Shown piece by piece: positions 11,660 through 22,949 of a DNA stretch of 64,000 nucleotides. A program made the translations under genes and the position numbers. The stretch is from Sipunculus nudus (taxonomy: Eukaryota > Annelida > Sipuncula > Golfingiida > Sipunculidae), in assembly GCA_026874595.1 (NCBI GenBank), contig CM049319.1, positions 57,294,917 to 57,358,916 on the forward strand, read 5' to 3'. How positions within the stretch are numbered: position 1 is the stretch's first letter; each line of letters starts with the position of its first letter. The notes below the pieces were generated by a model. That model ran no database searches and was not told where the DNA came from. It saw only the letters and a list, made by a program, of their open reading frames with translations.

Positions 11660-12092
11660 TACTGTGGTTGGCTTCATATTCGCGAGGCAGAAATTTCGCG
11701 ATTTTTCAATTTTTAATGTTTTGCGAGGGTTTCATTTTCGCGATCTCACAAGAACCTATATCAAATCTTTGGCAAAGCCATATACCTGTGTGTATTATAA
11801 AATGAGAATAAGTCATGAGTTTGTGACATTTTCTTATATAATGATAGGCCCGCACATACAGCATAGGTGGTTTAGTTCAAATTTAAGGCTCACATTTCCC
11901 TATACCTGCAAGGATGTAATTTATTAAAAAATTCTCTCAGTTTTAACCTATTACCATACAAGTATTGATTACACTAAATAAGAAGGACATTCTCAATTGG
12001 CCGATTATCCCGAGGGTTTCATTTTCGCGATTATTTCCCATTCGCGAGTATCGCGAAATTAAAACCTCGCGAATATGAAGCCAACCACAGTA
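11660..12092. mobile_element. MITE with TA duplication and TTCGCGA-rich interior
   Basis: The terminal inverted repeats are CTGTGGTTGGCTTCATATTC at the left (from 11662) and the exact reverse complement at the right (to 12090), flanked by TA on both sides. This fits a Tc1/mariner-type non-autonomous element. The interior carries several palindromic TTCGCGA motifs and no coding frame of note. Related TTCGCGA patches occur at 10225-10270, 12600-12650 and 41480-41550. Confidence 0.75.
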
Positions 12093-12480
12093 TACCGAAC
12101 CCCCGGTGTCGGCGGCGTCTGTAGACACCCCAGGTTAAAGTTTTTGTTAACACATATAACTCAGAATATATGTATTGTATAGTATTGTATTGTATCTATA
12201 CAATATATGTATTGTATAGATGGTTATTAATCCCTCCTATGATTTGGGGATCAAAATGTCAAAGTTCAAGATCACAGGCCTCCGTTGTACATGAATAAGT
12301 CAGGTTTAAGTTTTTGGTGAGGCTCATTTCTCCATTGCTCATGAAGACATTTCAATTAAACTTAATACACTGAAGTAGAGTGACAATACCTAGCACAGCT
12401 GACAGAAATTTTTACCATATTTTTAATTTCTCGGCCAATAATTGGACAAAAATTGTACAGATCTCAATACTGTAACAACT
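12093..12480 (+). repeat. ~345-bp repeat unit, isolated copy
   Basis: It matches units at 15175-16380. Landmarks are CAGGTTAAAGTTTTTGTT, a TGTATTGTATAG patch, GGATCAAAATGTCAAAGTTC, and a late TTTTTACCAT segment. The 5' border abuts the TA-flanked MITE, and the 3' border meets block B. Confidence 0.65.
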
Positions 12481-12991
12481 GTAACGTATACAGGAGCTGT
12501 TATTATTACCGGATGATGATGACGATTATTATTTTATTAATTATGACATCAATCTTATACCCTTCGACTTGCCTTTAATGTATTGGCCGCTTATTTGTGA
12601 AAGTTTTATTTTCGCGATAAGTTCCCTTTCGCGAATATCCTGAATTTGCACACCTGGCGAATAAATAGAAATCAACAGTATTCAAGGTAGAAAGGTGTTA
12701 AGACTCTAAGACCATAACATAATATTTTTCACATAACCTTAACTAAATTAAATAAAGCTCACAATGCGCGATGTGCATAAACCCGAATTAAGGACTCATG
12801 TATCGTGAACAAAATATCAACGTTCATTAAATATGGTCAAACTGGTGCAAATTAGGCCCACAATTATGTCATATCAAAATGTGACTAAAGAGAAGCGTCG
12901 GTAAAAGTCTAAGTAAGGTCAATAAGGTATAGGGCAAAGAGAATATATCCATACATGTATATAAACATTGTTAAATATACATATATTTTGG

Positions 12992-13134
12992 TTATAGCCC
13001 AAAGAAATGTTATGCAAGCCGTGAGATTTGCAAGGTTTGTGTCACATGGCTGGCGAGCCGTTTAGGCGAGCCTGCCATGATTGACACAAGCCAAGCAAAT
13101 CTCATGGCTTGCATTACATTTCATTGGGCTATAA
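12992..13134. mobile_element. Small foldback element (near-perfect hairpin)
   Basis: The two ~65-bp arms are inverted copies: the left starts TTATAGCCCAAAGAAATG and the right ends CATTTCATTGGGCTATAA. Only a few bases separate the arms near 13061. The ends could be read as a TA duplication around TAGCCC...GGGCTA. A transcript would fold into one long hairpin. Confidence 0.75.
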
Positions 13135-13293
13135 CTGATGTGTCCCACATGTTCCGCCTCCTTGGTCGAAGGTCACACGTGTAATTTTTTCTGGCTACGC
13201 ACCAGTTCTTTGCCTTATTTGGAAAGTCGCCATGATGCAAGCATTTTCGAACGTACAGTTAGAACAAAGGAAAATACGCCGCATGTGAAACAA

Positions 13294-13385
13294 ATATATA
13301 TATATATAAATATATATAGTGTTGTTTTTCTCCAGAGTTTTATATATATATATTTGTTATATATTTGTATATATATATATAACCC
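13294..13385. repeat. TA-rich microsatellite region
   Basis: Interrupted (TA)n runs lie within block B. Short frames across it are artefacts of the repeat. Confidence 0.7.
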
Positions 13386-13931
13386 AAAAAAACTTTAAAT
13401 CCTTGATTCCGACATGTGTCTTGCGTCCATTAGTGGTTTCGTAATATTTTCTATATGTTATTGTTAGATGAGGCGACGGAAATATGACAGGAAAATTCTT
13501 TGATGACAATGTCAAAATAAGAATTTATCTGCGGAGACCGTTTGGTGGCCATTAGACTCGAATCTTCTAAGAAGAGGCCGGATGAACACCCTTGGGATGA
13601 CCGCGCCCTCATTTGCAAATTACAGTTTGAGATAAACATAGCACAGTCGCTCGAATCCCTAATTCAGGGGAAATGGGAAGAAACAGTGCACATTACACCT
13701 CTATAGTGAAACATGCATGCTATCACCGTACGAAGTACGTGAGGCACTACTATATATACTGATATAGAGTGCACAATATCGTCCATTTCAAGATATAAAA
13801 CAACCACAAATAGGGATTCGGGCGACTGTGAACATAGTGACCTTTTAGTTGAGTGCATACAGGTGCGTCGAGGGACGTGACACTTGCAAGTTTCAGTGTC
13901 ACAGATGGCTGTGATTATTCAAGCAGTTTAA

Positions 13932-14244
13932 AGCTGCGTGTCCACTCATGCGGTACGGATACGGATGCGGATGCGGACGCGTTTTAAATCGCGCATATGG
14001 AATAAAGGAGTGTGTCCACTTATGCGGTGCGGAGTGCGTGCGGCGTGCGGAAACGGATACGTTTTTTGAAAACCAGACCATGTAGCCGCGGGTACGGAAA
14101 CGCATGCGGAATTTTGTAGAGGAGAAAGAGAGTGAAAGACCTAAAACGCACTGAAAAACGTATCTAATGGACACACACGCACAAAATAACCGCATACATA
14201 TCCGCACCGCACACGCTTCGCATTCGTACAAGTGGACACGCGGC
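13932..14244. mobile_element. Second TTAA-flanked MITE copy
   Basis: It has the same ends as 10671-10883 (AGCTGCGTGTCCACTCATG and AAGTGGACACGCGGC) and TTAA on both sides (13928-13931, 14245-14248). The pre-insertion site survives in block A at 11055-11058. This copy is ~100 bp longer than the first, with an extra internal segment rich in GCGG and GGAAACG motifs (14040-14150). Confidence 0.8.
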
Positions 14245-14799
14245 TTAAGAATGACACGGCGATGTTAATTTTCACTTTGCGTGAAATTCTTTTGTATGTA
14301 TCGAATATTCATAAGTCAAGCTATGTTAATCCTAAATGCATTTGGATGGCTTCACGTAGCCACGAATGACATCAAACATGTATTAAGAGAACGGTCTAAC
14401 CCCTCAAATTAGCTTTATCATTTTTATCATTTTATTATATTTTATTATTTTATTATGAATATCATTTTTGCCATAAAAAATACCCAGCTATGAACTATAT
14501 TATAGATACCAGAAAGTATCACTATAGTCCCAGGTTTGTTGCTAAAGTAGCATTTGGCCCTCAAGGTGTATTAGGTGTTGAGAAATTTGAAATAAGTATG
14601 AAGTTTTACTCAAAATTGACGTTTCAATTTAACATTAAATTCGTCCTCGTGTTTAACAAACCCAAATAAAAAAGTATCAGGTTATCGGCATAAGTCAAGC
14701 TATATTATTCCTAAAATGCATTTGGATGGTTTCACGTAGTCACGAATGACGTCAAACATGTATTAAGGGATCGGTCTATACCCACTCAAATGAAAACCA

Positions 14800-15120
14800 T
14801 CCCCCCCCCCAGCCAAAATAAATATCAAGTAAATAACATTTTTTTCACAATATTTTTCATATAAGTACAGGGCCATAGCCTCTGGGGGGCAGCTTCCCCC
14901 CCCCCCCCCCCCCCTTCCCCTGGGATTTGAGGTGCAAACAAAAAAATATTGCAAACTTTATATTCTTTTTTCTTTCTAAGTTAGCATTGACCAATAAATG
15001 ACAGCAAATGTGCACCAGAAAACAGTAGGATTAATACAGTTATTCAAAATTTTCCACACCGTGGTAGGGGGCAACCCCTACCACACCCTCTCCCCCTCCC
15101 CCCCCCCCCCCCCCGTCCCC
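14800..15120. repeat. Cluster of long C homopolymers
   Basis: C tracts occur at about 14801-14811, 14896-14914 and 15097-15114, with G/C-rich inverted flanks (GGTAGGGGGC / CCCCTACCAC near 15063). They may mark the ends of decayed MITEs of the G/C-tract type seen at 30360 and 53869. No gene is seen. Confidence 0.5.
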
Positions 15121-15174
15121 CTCGGGGGCTGTGCTTCTTTTGCATCCGCTTACTGCGACCCTAATATTACATAC

Positions 15175-16380
15175 ATGTATAAGTATTATATATACGTGAT
15201 TATTAATCCCCCATATGATATGTGGATCGAAATGTCAAAGTTCAAGCTCACAGGCCTATTTTTTTCATGAACATGTCAGGTTAAAGTTTTTTTTTGTTAG
15301 TCTCATTTTCCATTGCTAATGAAGACATTTTAATTAAACTTAATACACTGATGTACAGTCATATACAATACCTAGCACAGCTATAAAAGGTTTTTACCCA
15401 TTCACTACGCTTCGGCCTTTTGAAATCAGTTGGGCAAAGTCAAAACAAAAGGCCTCACTCGCACCTCCTGGGGGGGGGGGGGGGTGTCTTCCGGGGCTGC
15501 CCTAAAACACGGAACGGACCGGAACATGGAACGCGGTACAGGGGCCTAATTTACGGAACGGAACGAAATCAAGACATAAAAAGTTGGTGAATGTTTCATG
15601 ACATTATTAATAGTAATAAACGTATTTCAACAAATGCGATTTGTTAATTTTTTTATTTTAGCCCCTGTTCCGCATTCCGTGTTTTAGGGCAGCCCCGGAA
15701 GACCCCCCAGGAGGTGTGAGTGAGGCCTTTTGTTTAGACTTTGCCCAACTGATTTCAAAAGGCCGAAGCGTTGTGAATAGTTTTTACCATGTTTTAATTT
15801 TAGGGCCAGTAATTAGACAAAATTTGTACAGATCCCATCCCAGCTCAGGTTAAAGTTTTTGTTTACTCTTTATAACTCGACAACCACTTGCACTATTGCT
15901 TTTATATTTCGCATATGTATTGTATAGTGGGTCAGCCGGGAATCCCCCGTGAGATTTAAGGATCAAAGGGTCAAGATCACAGGTCCCGGTTGTTCATGAA
16001 AAAGTCCGGTCATTTTTTTTTGTCAGGCTCATTGCTCCATTTGCTGATGAAGATATTTCAATAAAACATAGTAGACTGATGTACAGTGACAATACCCAGC
16101 ACAGCTATTAAAACTTTCCCCATATTGTAATTTCTGGACCAGTGATCAAGATTTCACGAACAAACTTTGAACAGATCCGAAGCCAGCTCAGGTTAAAGTT
16201 TAGGGATAACTCTTTATAACTCAACAACCACTCACCATATAAATCTTTCATATTTCATATATATGTATTGTATAGTGGGTTATAGAAATCCCACATATAA
16301 GTTGGGGGTTAAAATCAATGATTTTCTGATTGCCCCGTACCGGCGAGCTCTGTTGTCCTCAGACGACTTGTTTATTGTAC
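15175..16380 (+). repeat. Tandem ~345-bp repeat units, interrupted by a MITE
   Basis: There is one 5'-truncated unit (15175-15845, split by the insert at 15399-15780), one full unit (about 15846-16190) and a partial third (to about 16380). The register is set by CAGCTCAGGTTAAAGTTT at about 15840 and 16187. The array ends in a GTACCGGCGAGCTCTGTTG / CCTCAGACGAC patch, which may be the terminus of the host element. Confidence 0.65.
15399..15780. mobile_element. Palindromic MITE with 8-bp target duplication (hAT-like)
   Basis: The TTTTTACC direct repeats at 15391-15398 and 15781-15788 are the target duplication; the isolated unit at 12.1-12.5 kb has this site intact. The inverted arms are over 110 bp: CGCTTCGGCCTTTTGAAATC at the left and its reverse complement at the right, then a GCCTCACTC segment, a G-tract and GGGGCTGCCCTAAAACACGG. 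An 8-bp duplication fits hAT elements. There is no coding sequence. Confidence 0.8.
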
Positions 16381-16384
16381 ATTG

Positions 16385-19300
16385 TATATACTTTGATTAT
16401 AGGAAATGATTAGTTTCACTGTTTCTTTGTTTGTCTATATATAACATTTGTTATAATGAGTCCTTTTCCTCCATTAAATATCTAAAAAAGAGAGCTATAA
16501 AAACTGACCCTGGTGAAATATTGAAAATATTTTCAAATTTGACGTCTGCCATAAATAAATTTGGTTAAACTTTCATTGTATTGTATATACAAAATTCAGA
16601 GGCGAAAAAAATATTATATATAATCAGATATTTAATTTCATAGTTATACAACCTTCAGTTATCAGCTTAAATACACACAAACATAAATCTTGTTTAAAAT
16701 CATGTACCTCTGAATAATAATGTTATGGAATATATTTACAGGTAAACCCGAGTTTCTAGAAAGTATCCAGAAAGTCTGGCAAAATGGAGTAGAGCCTTTG
16801 GAAAAGTGCGTTTGTTATTTTAAAGTGCATGCAGAATGATGCAGGTGTGTCAAGGCACCTGAAATGTACAAATCATTATTTGTAAGTTTCAGTGTCACAG
16901 CTGGATTGAGCACGACAACAGACACGTCCAGGGTCAGTGTTGTTGATTTCATCTCCTTCGGTCTTTCATTTTCCCGAGCATTTCTCAGTCATGCTTTTAT
17001 TTAATCCTCTTTTCGAGCGCTCATAATTTAAACAAAAATATCAATACTCGATCAGAGCCCAAAACCTTTTCGTCATTTCAGACAAAATCTCAAGCATTTA
17101 TATTACACCAAAATGAAACAAAATCAGCAATAATTACAATTGTCTAATTTCCAACAACACGTGTGAAAGAAATATTGCGTTTAAAATTATAAGTATATTA
17201 ACCTGCCTTTGCTTATGATGAATATTGCCCACCGAAAAGCATGTCTTCCCACGAGTTCTGTGATTGACGGCTTGATCATAACAGCCACAAGGAAACGTTG
17301 GTGTGCAAGATTCAGATGGGTTTTGCATGGCAGTTTTATTTTTATACAGGTTTTATTTTACGGTACTTACTGCCTCACTCCTCCGGCTCACGTCAGCGTT
17401 AATAATAGAACTTCCTTTGTAGTGAAGTTTTAAAGAAGACTTCCCAAAGGTGACTTCATCGACCTAAATCAAATGCATGCTGCTTTGGAACTATATGTAT
17501 TTTGCAAGCTTCTCTCGAAAACACGATTTGAATACCTTGAATACCATATTATTTCATTTTCAAGAAGATTTGATCCCGGATAACTGACAGAAATCAGTAG
17601 AAAAGGGGGAATGTTGTACCATGAAGTCAATAAGGTATTGAATTTGATAATAGGTATACAATGTAATTAAATCTTAAACACTGTCCTTATCAGTTTTGAT
17701 CTAAAGGTATAAATAAACACCTATCGTTACTTAAATTTTAGGTTGCACTTGTATTGATGTAAAGGCACTCCGTCAGATGGCGTCACCTGCTCAAAGCTCC
17801 AGATCATAAATGACCGCGTATCAGAGATGTTACAGCGATAATACAAACTGAAAGTTGTACACATATGCACATTGCATTACAGGTACTTATTGGCCAGTTT
17901 TAACCACTGACACATACATTGTGCAGACATCTATACCGAGTAAATACTACATTATATTTATAACAATACAATCAAGTCTACGAGATAAGGTTGAGTTAAA
18001 GAGTGCGAGGTATACATCGTCAAGCACGGCTACCAACACAGTTGTGATTTCAGGATGCTCCTTTTAGCGATCTTTGGTGATGTTCATTGTAACCGATGTA
18101 TAATTAATTTTTTTTATTAGCAGTGCTGTAAACTTAACCTTATTGCTAGGTTCTCACTCTCAAAATCTAATCTCTTACTGCCTCCTCCGGGAGGGTATGC
18201 GTTCATCCGCGTTCGTTTGTGTTTTTGTGTCTGTGTTTGTTTACAATATAACTCACCAAGTAATGAACGGAATCTCATACTTTTTACAACATTCCAGAAA
18301 TGGACCAAGGAAGTATTGATTAGATTATGGTGGGGATCCTGCACATGATTCAGACACAGGAACGTCTCCAAGGAATAGTCACACATGTACAATCACCTTT
18401 GCACGGACGAACCTGTGACTATGGGCCCTATAAGTGAATACAAACACATGGCGTAGGCTTGCATTCCTCAGAATACAGATTTCTAGTTTTCATTTTGAAC
18501 TTTTAAAATAAAGACGACGTAATAGTGGCTCATTTCTAATTTATATTCTTACGTAAAGGCTAAATATTTTGCCAGTTGAAGAAGATTATATCGTTTTATA
18601 TAACCTCCTGGATAGTACTGACAAAAAAAGGGAAAAAAAAATTTCGAACCAAGGTGCTGACATCTGTCGGAGACACTATGCAGGAGAGATGTTTCTGGAG
18701 GTGCTGAATGAAGATTGCTTCAACTAGGAAAGAAGGCTGCAAGTGTAGCCTATACTAGTATATAGATGTCTGAGGTTTAGTGATACTCAAGCCTAAATTG
18801 ATTATCCCGGTTGCTTATATATTTGCCGTGCAAATAAAAGACTGGAATTAGATGTCCCTAGCACTGATCACGTAAATACAATCTCAGACAACACAGGTAA
18901 CGCCTAATACATCGCGAATTGATAAAAAAAATGTATTTCATAGGAATCAATATACAATCCTTACAGCTATTAGTATTCTTCATATAACAGGGACTTATTA
19001 TAAGACATTATGTAATAAAGGGATAGCACAAGCAGTTGATCAACGAGCATCATCATTTATTAAATTAGTTATTAAATAAACAACCAAACGTTTCGCAACT
19101 TGGCATGTCAGGTTTTCAAACATATCATATTATATATCTATCATATATAATTGCTGTATAAGCTCAACGACTTCTAATGTCAAAAGGACGTCTCGTATCA
19201 ACTATGTTAAAACCCTTTTCCATACATGGTCTCTGCATTCTCATCTGTTAAAACCTATGTTTGCTTAAGTAATATTATCACTGCTGCTATATATATATAT

Positions 19301-20860
19301 ATATATATATATATTGTCAGCAATTGCTCTAATTAAAATTAATGCGGTCAGCATGTTTGTTCAAAGTGATAAGCTTTCTAAACTGCATGAGAAATTGTTT
19401 AGGTTCAAACTCTTGCAATATTTCAGCATTTTTTTTTAATCTATGCTTTAATATCAGCAATTTTTATGTAAAAAAACTCAAGTAAGTAAGGTATGTCAGA
19501 TACATTTGAAAGGCTTCCCTTTGATGTTAAAATAAAATATATGCCCCGGTAAATTAGGACTATAGTCTATAGTCCGACGGCTAATTGTTCCGACTATAGC
19601 AATATATTTTGGCCAAAATCTCATACGCCTCTTGAAGTAACGGATGCGAAAGAGCATGACGGATAGACGGACGGACGAAAACCTACCGGTAATTAGTAGA
19701 GTGGCGCATAGCCGCATACCCAGGGACTACTTTCCAACGGCCTCTGGGTCCGCCGACTGTTTGGCCAATAACATGTCGGACCAATGAGCTTTCGGAGCAG
19801 AGACTCCGGTGAGATATACTACACACGTTCGGGGAAAATCCTGATTCATACATAATTGTAGGTTATACAGCACGAAAGCATCGGATGCCGGGTCATAAAT
19901 AATATACAACACCAACAAGTACATGCAGGCATTGGTCGTACCTGGCCTGAGGGCCTCATCATTCATACGTCCCTGTAAAGCTTTAGGCCAGGGCAATTTG
20001 TTCCATCAGTTTCATGCCTATTGATACTGACTTTATTATGATCAGTATTATCATTACAACAATAATCAAATAATCAATATTATTATTTTCATTTATTTTC
20101 TGTTATTCATTATTATTATTATTATTTATTTTATAACTATAATTACTTAAAAGTTTGAATTTCAACAATGCATGTCAAAGTTTTACCGCAATTGCGTTTC
20201 TTGTCTTTAAATCTTCAAACAGAACAAATAGTTTTTAATAGCTCAAATGTAAAGACAATTTCAAATTATTGGGTTAATGAATATTATAGGAATTAAATTG
20301 ATGCTTTATGATTTGAAGATAATATGTATCATTTTGGTTTGTTCTCAGGGAAAATATATCAAATGTAAAATATCCAATTATCCAAAGATTGGATTTAATC
20401 AAAATAGATACATTTCTATCAAGTATAGATAATTTAGAGAAATTTGACTTCGGTCCGGTGTTACAGAGCTACATGACCTGATGTATGTTGGCCTCGCAGT
20501 CCGACACAATGGGAAACTCGTTGGCCCAGCACGTTCTGCCAAGGTCCCCGCCCTCCTAGTCAGATCGTGGATGAGCCTTCACTGGTTCACACACTAATCT
20601 GCCTTCCAAATCAACAAAACACTCGCTGAAACAAAAAGTTAAACCCATGCCTTATAACTGTTACAAAAACACCAAAATATCATTCAACTGAAATATTGCT
20701 GATTAGTGGATAAAGTTTAAGTCAGAGGAAGTTATTGTTGGAATATACCGGTTAGGTGTCTGTGCAGGATGGAGAGAGAACTGCCGAACGTTTGAAATCA
20801 AGGCTGGTCAGAGTATCTGCGGCAGCTGGCCCGCTGGCAGCCTGACTGCGGCAGAGAGAG
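16385..20860. other. AT-rich intergenic DNA, no gene recognised
   Basis: It contains a (TA)n run at about 19288-19313, a short block-A-like patch near 16850-16910, and ATT-rich DNA near 20050-20130. A segment at 18290-18420 has a diverged relative at 34150-34260 (both end in AGTGAATACAAA). Short frames (for example 18117-18392 and 19727-19996, reverse strand) have no recognisable product. Confidence 0.5.
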
Positions 20861-20982
20861 AGAGTAAATATAGCAGACAGACGAGCAGCGCTCACGCTCA
20901 TCAGGCTGAGAGACAGAACGCTTGCTGCTGGCTAATAAGATATTGCTGGCTTCCTAGGAGCGCAAGAAGCTGAACATTTCAC

Positions 20983-21058
20983 GGGGCGGGGGAGTCCATT
21001 CAATATTTAGTTCCGGAAGGTTCCTCACACCCGCCCGGAGTTAATCCAACATATAAAA
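20983..21058 (+). promoter_or_regulatory. Heat-shock promoter: GC box, perfect HSE, TATA box
   Basis: A GC box (GGGGCGGGG, 20983-20991) is followed by TTC-CG-GAA-GG-TTC at 21011-21023. That is three alternating inverted units at exact 5-bp spacing, the consensus heat-shock factor site. TATAAAA follows at 21052-21058, about 30 bp downstream of the HSE. The arrangement is that of an HSF-driven core promoter, predicting a start near 21080-21090. Assignment to the small heat-shock gene downstream is inferred from the HSE, the strand, and the absence of any other recognisable coding exon between them. Confidence 0.75.
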
Positions 21059-21082
21059 TTCCAACCAGTTTTGTCGCCAGTC

Positions 21083-21268
21083 GGACTACCAGTGCTGCAA
21101 ACGGGGTCATCAAGTGCGGATTCCGCTGGTCAAGAGTGCTGCGCAAGAACAAAAGATCCTCGAATATTGTTCTGATCGGCTGCTGCTGAGGTCAAGCGGT
21201 CACTAGCTGGTATTGCACAATCGTTCTCCGTTGATTGGAATATATACCATCAGAAGATCACGTAACAG
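21083..21268 (+). other. Candidate non-coding first exon (5' UTR) of the sHSP gene
   Basis: Between the predicted start and a consensus donor (AACAG|GTAAGT, exon end 21268) there is no ATG in any frame, as expected of a clean leader. The start is approximate (TATA plus ~30 bp). The first good acceptor leading to a coding ATG on this strand is at 44711-44712, which gives an intron of about 23.4 kb. Only transcript data can prove the join. Confidence 0.6.
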
Positions 21269-22489
21269 GTAAGTCTTTCGGATCACCTCATCATTCTCTA
21301 CAAGTAACACTATGTCCATTATCTGCATAGAACACGGTTACCTCGGGTATCTCCAAGCATACTGAACATACATAAACATTTTTTTTATCACAAAATCCAA
21401 CATTTATGACAGTCACATATATACCATCCCGTATGGAGCAGGGCCAAATGCATATATGATTCCGCCGTTTTATAAAACTTTACAGAATACGCTATACTAC
21501 GACTTATCTTATCGTGCGTAAAAATATGAGATTACGCATCAATTAAGAGCTTAGTAAAAGTTAACAAATTATGATTTTTCTACTTCAAATTAATTTCAAG
21601 GAACAAAGGAAGATGAACAAACTGCCGAATATAAAACAATCTCCTCTTCATTAAAATACGAACAAACAATAAATTATGGTGATACACCTGACAAGCATCA
21701 AGCTGGCGGAGCTATCATACATGCAATATATCTCCTATAAAATGCCTGCCATGTTCTTTTTGCAAGTGGCTCGGTAAATGTTAATTATGAAGGTAACATT
21801 TTGGGTTATAACGGCAGTTCCCAGCCATTGTGGTTAAAAATCCTAAAAATGGGTTTCCCCCTGTTTCACTCATGAAAAGAAAAAAAAAACAATGCTCAGT
21901 CATTTACCGGTATTTTACAGTATATCAAGACTAACGTATCCAGCTGATGATTTTCTATACGTGGTTTTTCAGTGGGTTACTCCCCTATTCAGGCCGACAT
22001 AATTATTTTCGAATTATCATTATTCCTCAGGGAAAAAGGTCAACCAATTTTGTATAAGTGTAACAGCAGTATTTTTAGGACGGGGTGTATGGTCAAAGTA
22101 CATGTAGTAATGAATTGGAATATCAGCAGAGGAAAAGAACTGTTAGCGATACTGCTATAAATGTAGGGTTACACATCCGACTTAGGGTTACACATGTGGT
22201 AAGAGTCCTGGCAAGGTGATAATGGTTGTATACCCCTCAACCCCCGTTCACCCCAGCACCCCAAGTGCTAGGGGTGTTTCCAGGGTGAACTCGAGAGGTC
22301 TCAGTATTCGTGTCAGCTCAGTGGCACGTTTATCATTGCCGCGTATGTCAGTGTGTTCCTGACGGCTTGGATGCGGCAAGCCTTCGTTATCACACACTAA
22401 ACAGGTAACGTATAGCCTCGTTTTCTGCAAGGGCTGCGCCAGCCTGGACTTCGACCCAGTTTCTGTCCATTTCCCATAGTTCGTTTATG

Positions 22490-22832
22490 CACAGGCGCTT
22501 GAATTGCTTTTAGCGTAGATTTCAATTAAATTTGTTACTTTTCTGGGTTATTTCCTTATACTATTACTTATCCGACATTTTCCTATCGTTTTTCACATTA
22601 TGTGGTCCATCTCTTTAATATTTACTTAATATTTGGGATAGGCAGGCAAGAAACCCCCGTCGTTAGGTTCCACAGCCATTGCATAGCAACCGAAGACGCG
22701 CTTTCTGATTGGTTGATACATGAATATTTTCACTAAGGGAAAAAGCCAATCAAGTAATAGGTTTAAGGAAATGACCCAGAAAAGTAACAAATATAACCGA
22801 ATTGTACACTAATAGCAATTCAAGTGCTTGTG
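22490..22832. mobile_element. MITE with long inverted repeats, GTTTATG duplication
   Basis: The left arm begins CACAGGCGCTTGAATTGC and the right arm ends GCAATTCAAGTGCTTGTG. The arms stay similar for ~100 bp, including a TTTGTTACTTTTCTGGGT segment on each side. GTTTATG directly flanks both ends (8 bp, GTTTATGC, if the left border is moved one base), which suggests a hAT-like origin. It lies in the proposed intron 1. Confidence 0.75.
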
Positions 22833-22949
22833 GTTTATGCCTTGGTCCTTGCCCTGCAGATGGTTGTGTGTTCTTTGAAGATATTCATGCATATGGTAAT
22901 GGATAGGATATGAATATCACGCCTCTTGGCTGGCAGGTGTCTTATTGTA

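Larger units (their letters stand above)
12485..14870. repeat. Paralogous block B
   Basis: It is collinear with block A but longer, because of inserts: a foldback at 12992-13134, TA-rich DNA at 13294-13385, a TTAA MITE at 13932-14244 and a local duplication of its end (14315-14400 repeated at 14694-14790). The site of block A's MITE appears here uninterrupted, as CCATTAGACTCG near 13550. A third, short relative of the GTTTCAGTGTCACAG segment occurs near 16890. Confidence 0.7.

Noticed and set aside
20959-20977. Second heat-shock element (GAAGCTGAACATTTC) upstream of the GC box
   Set aside because: The GAA/TTC units are not at 5-bp spacing; at best a degenerate site.
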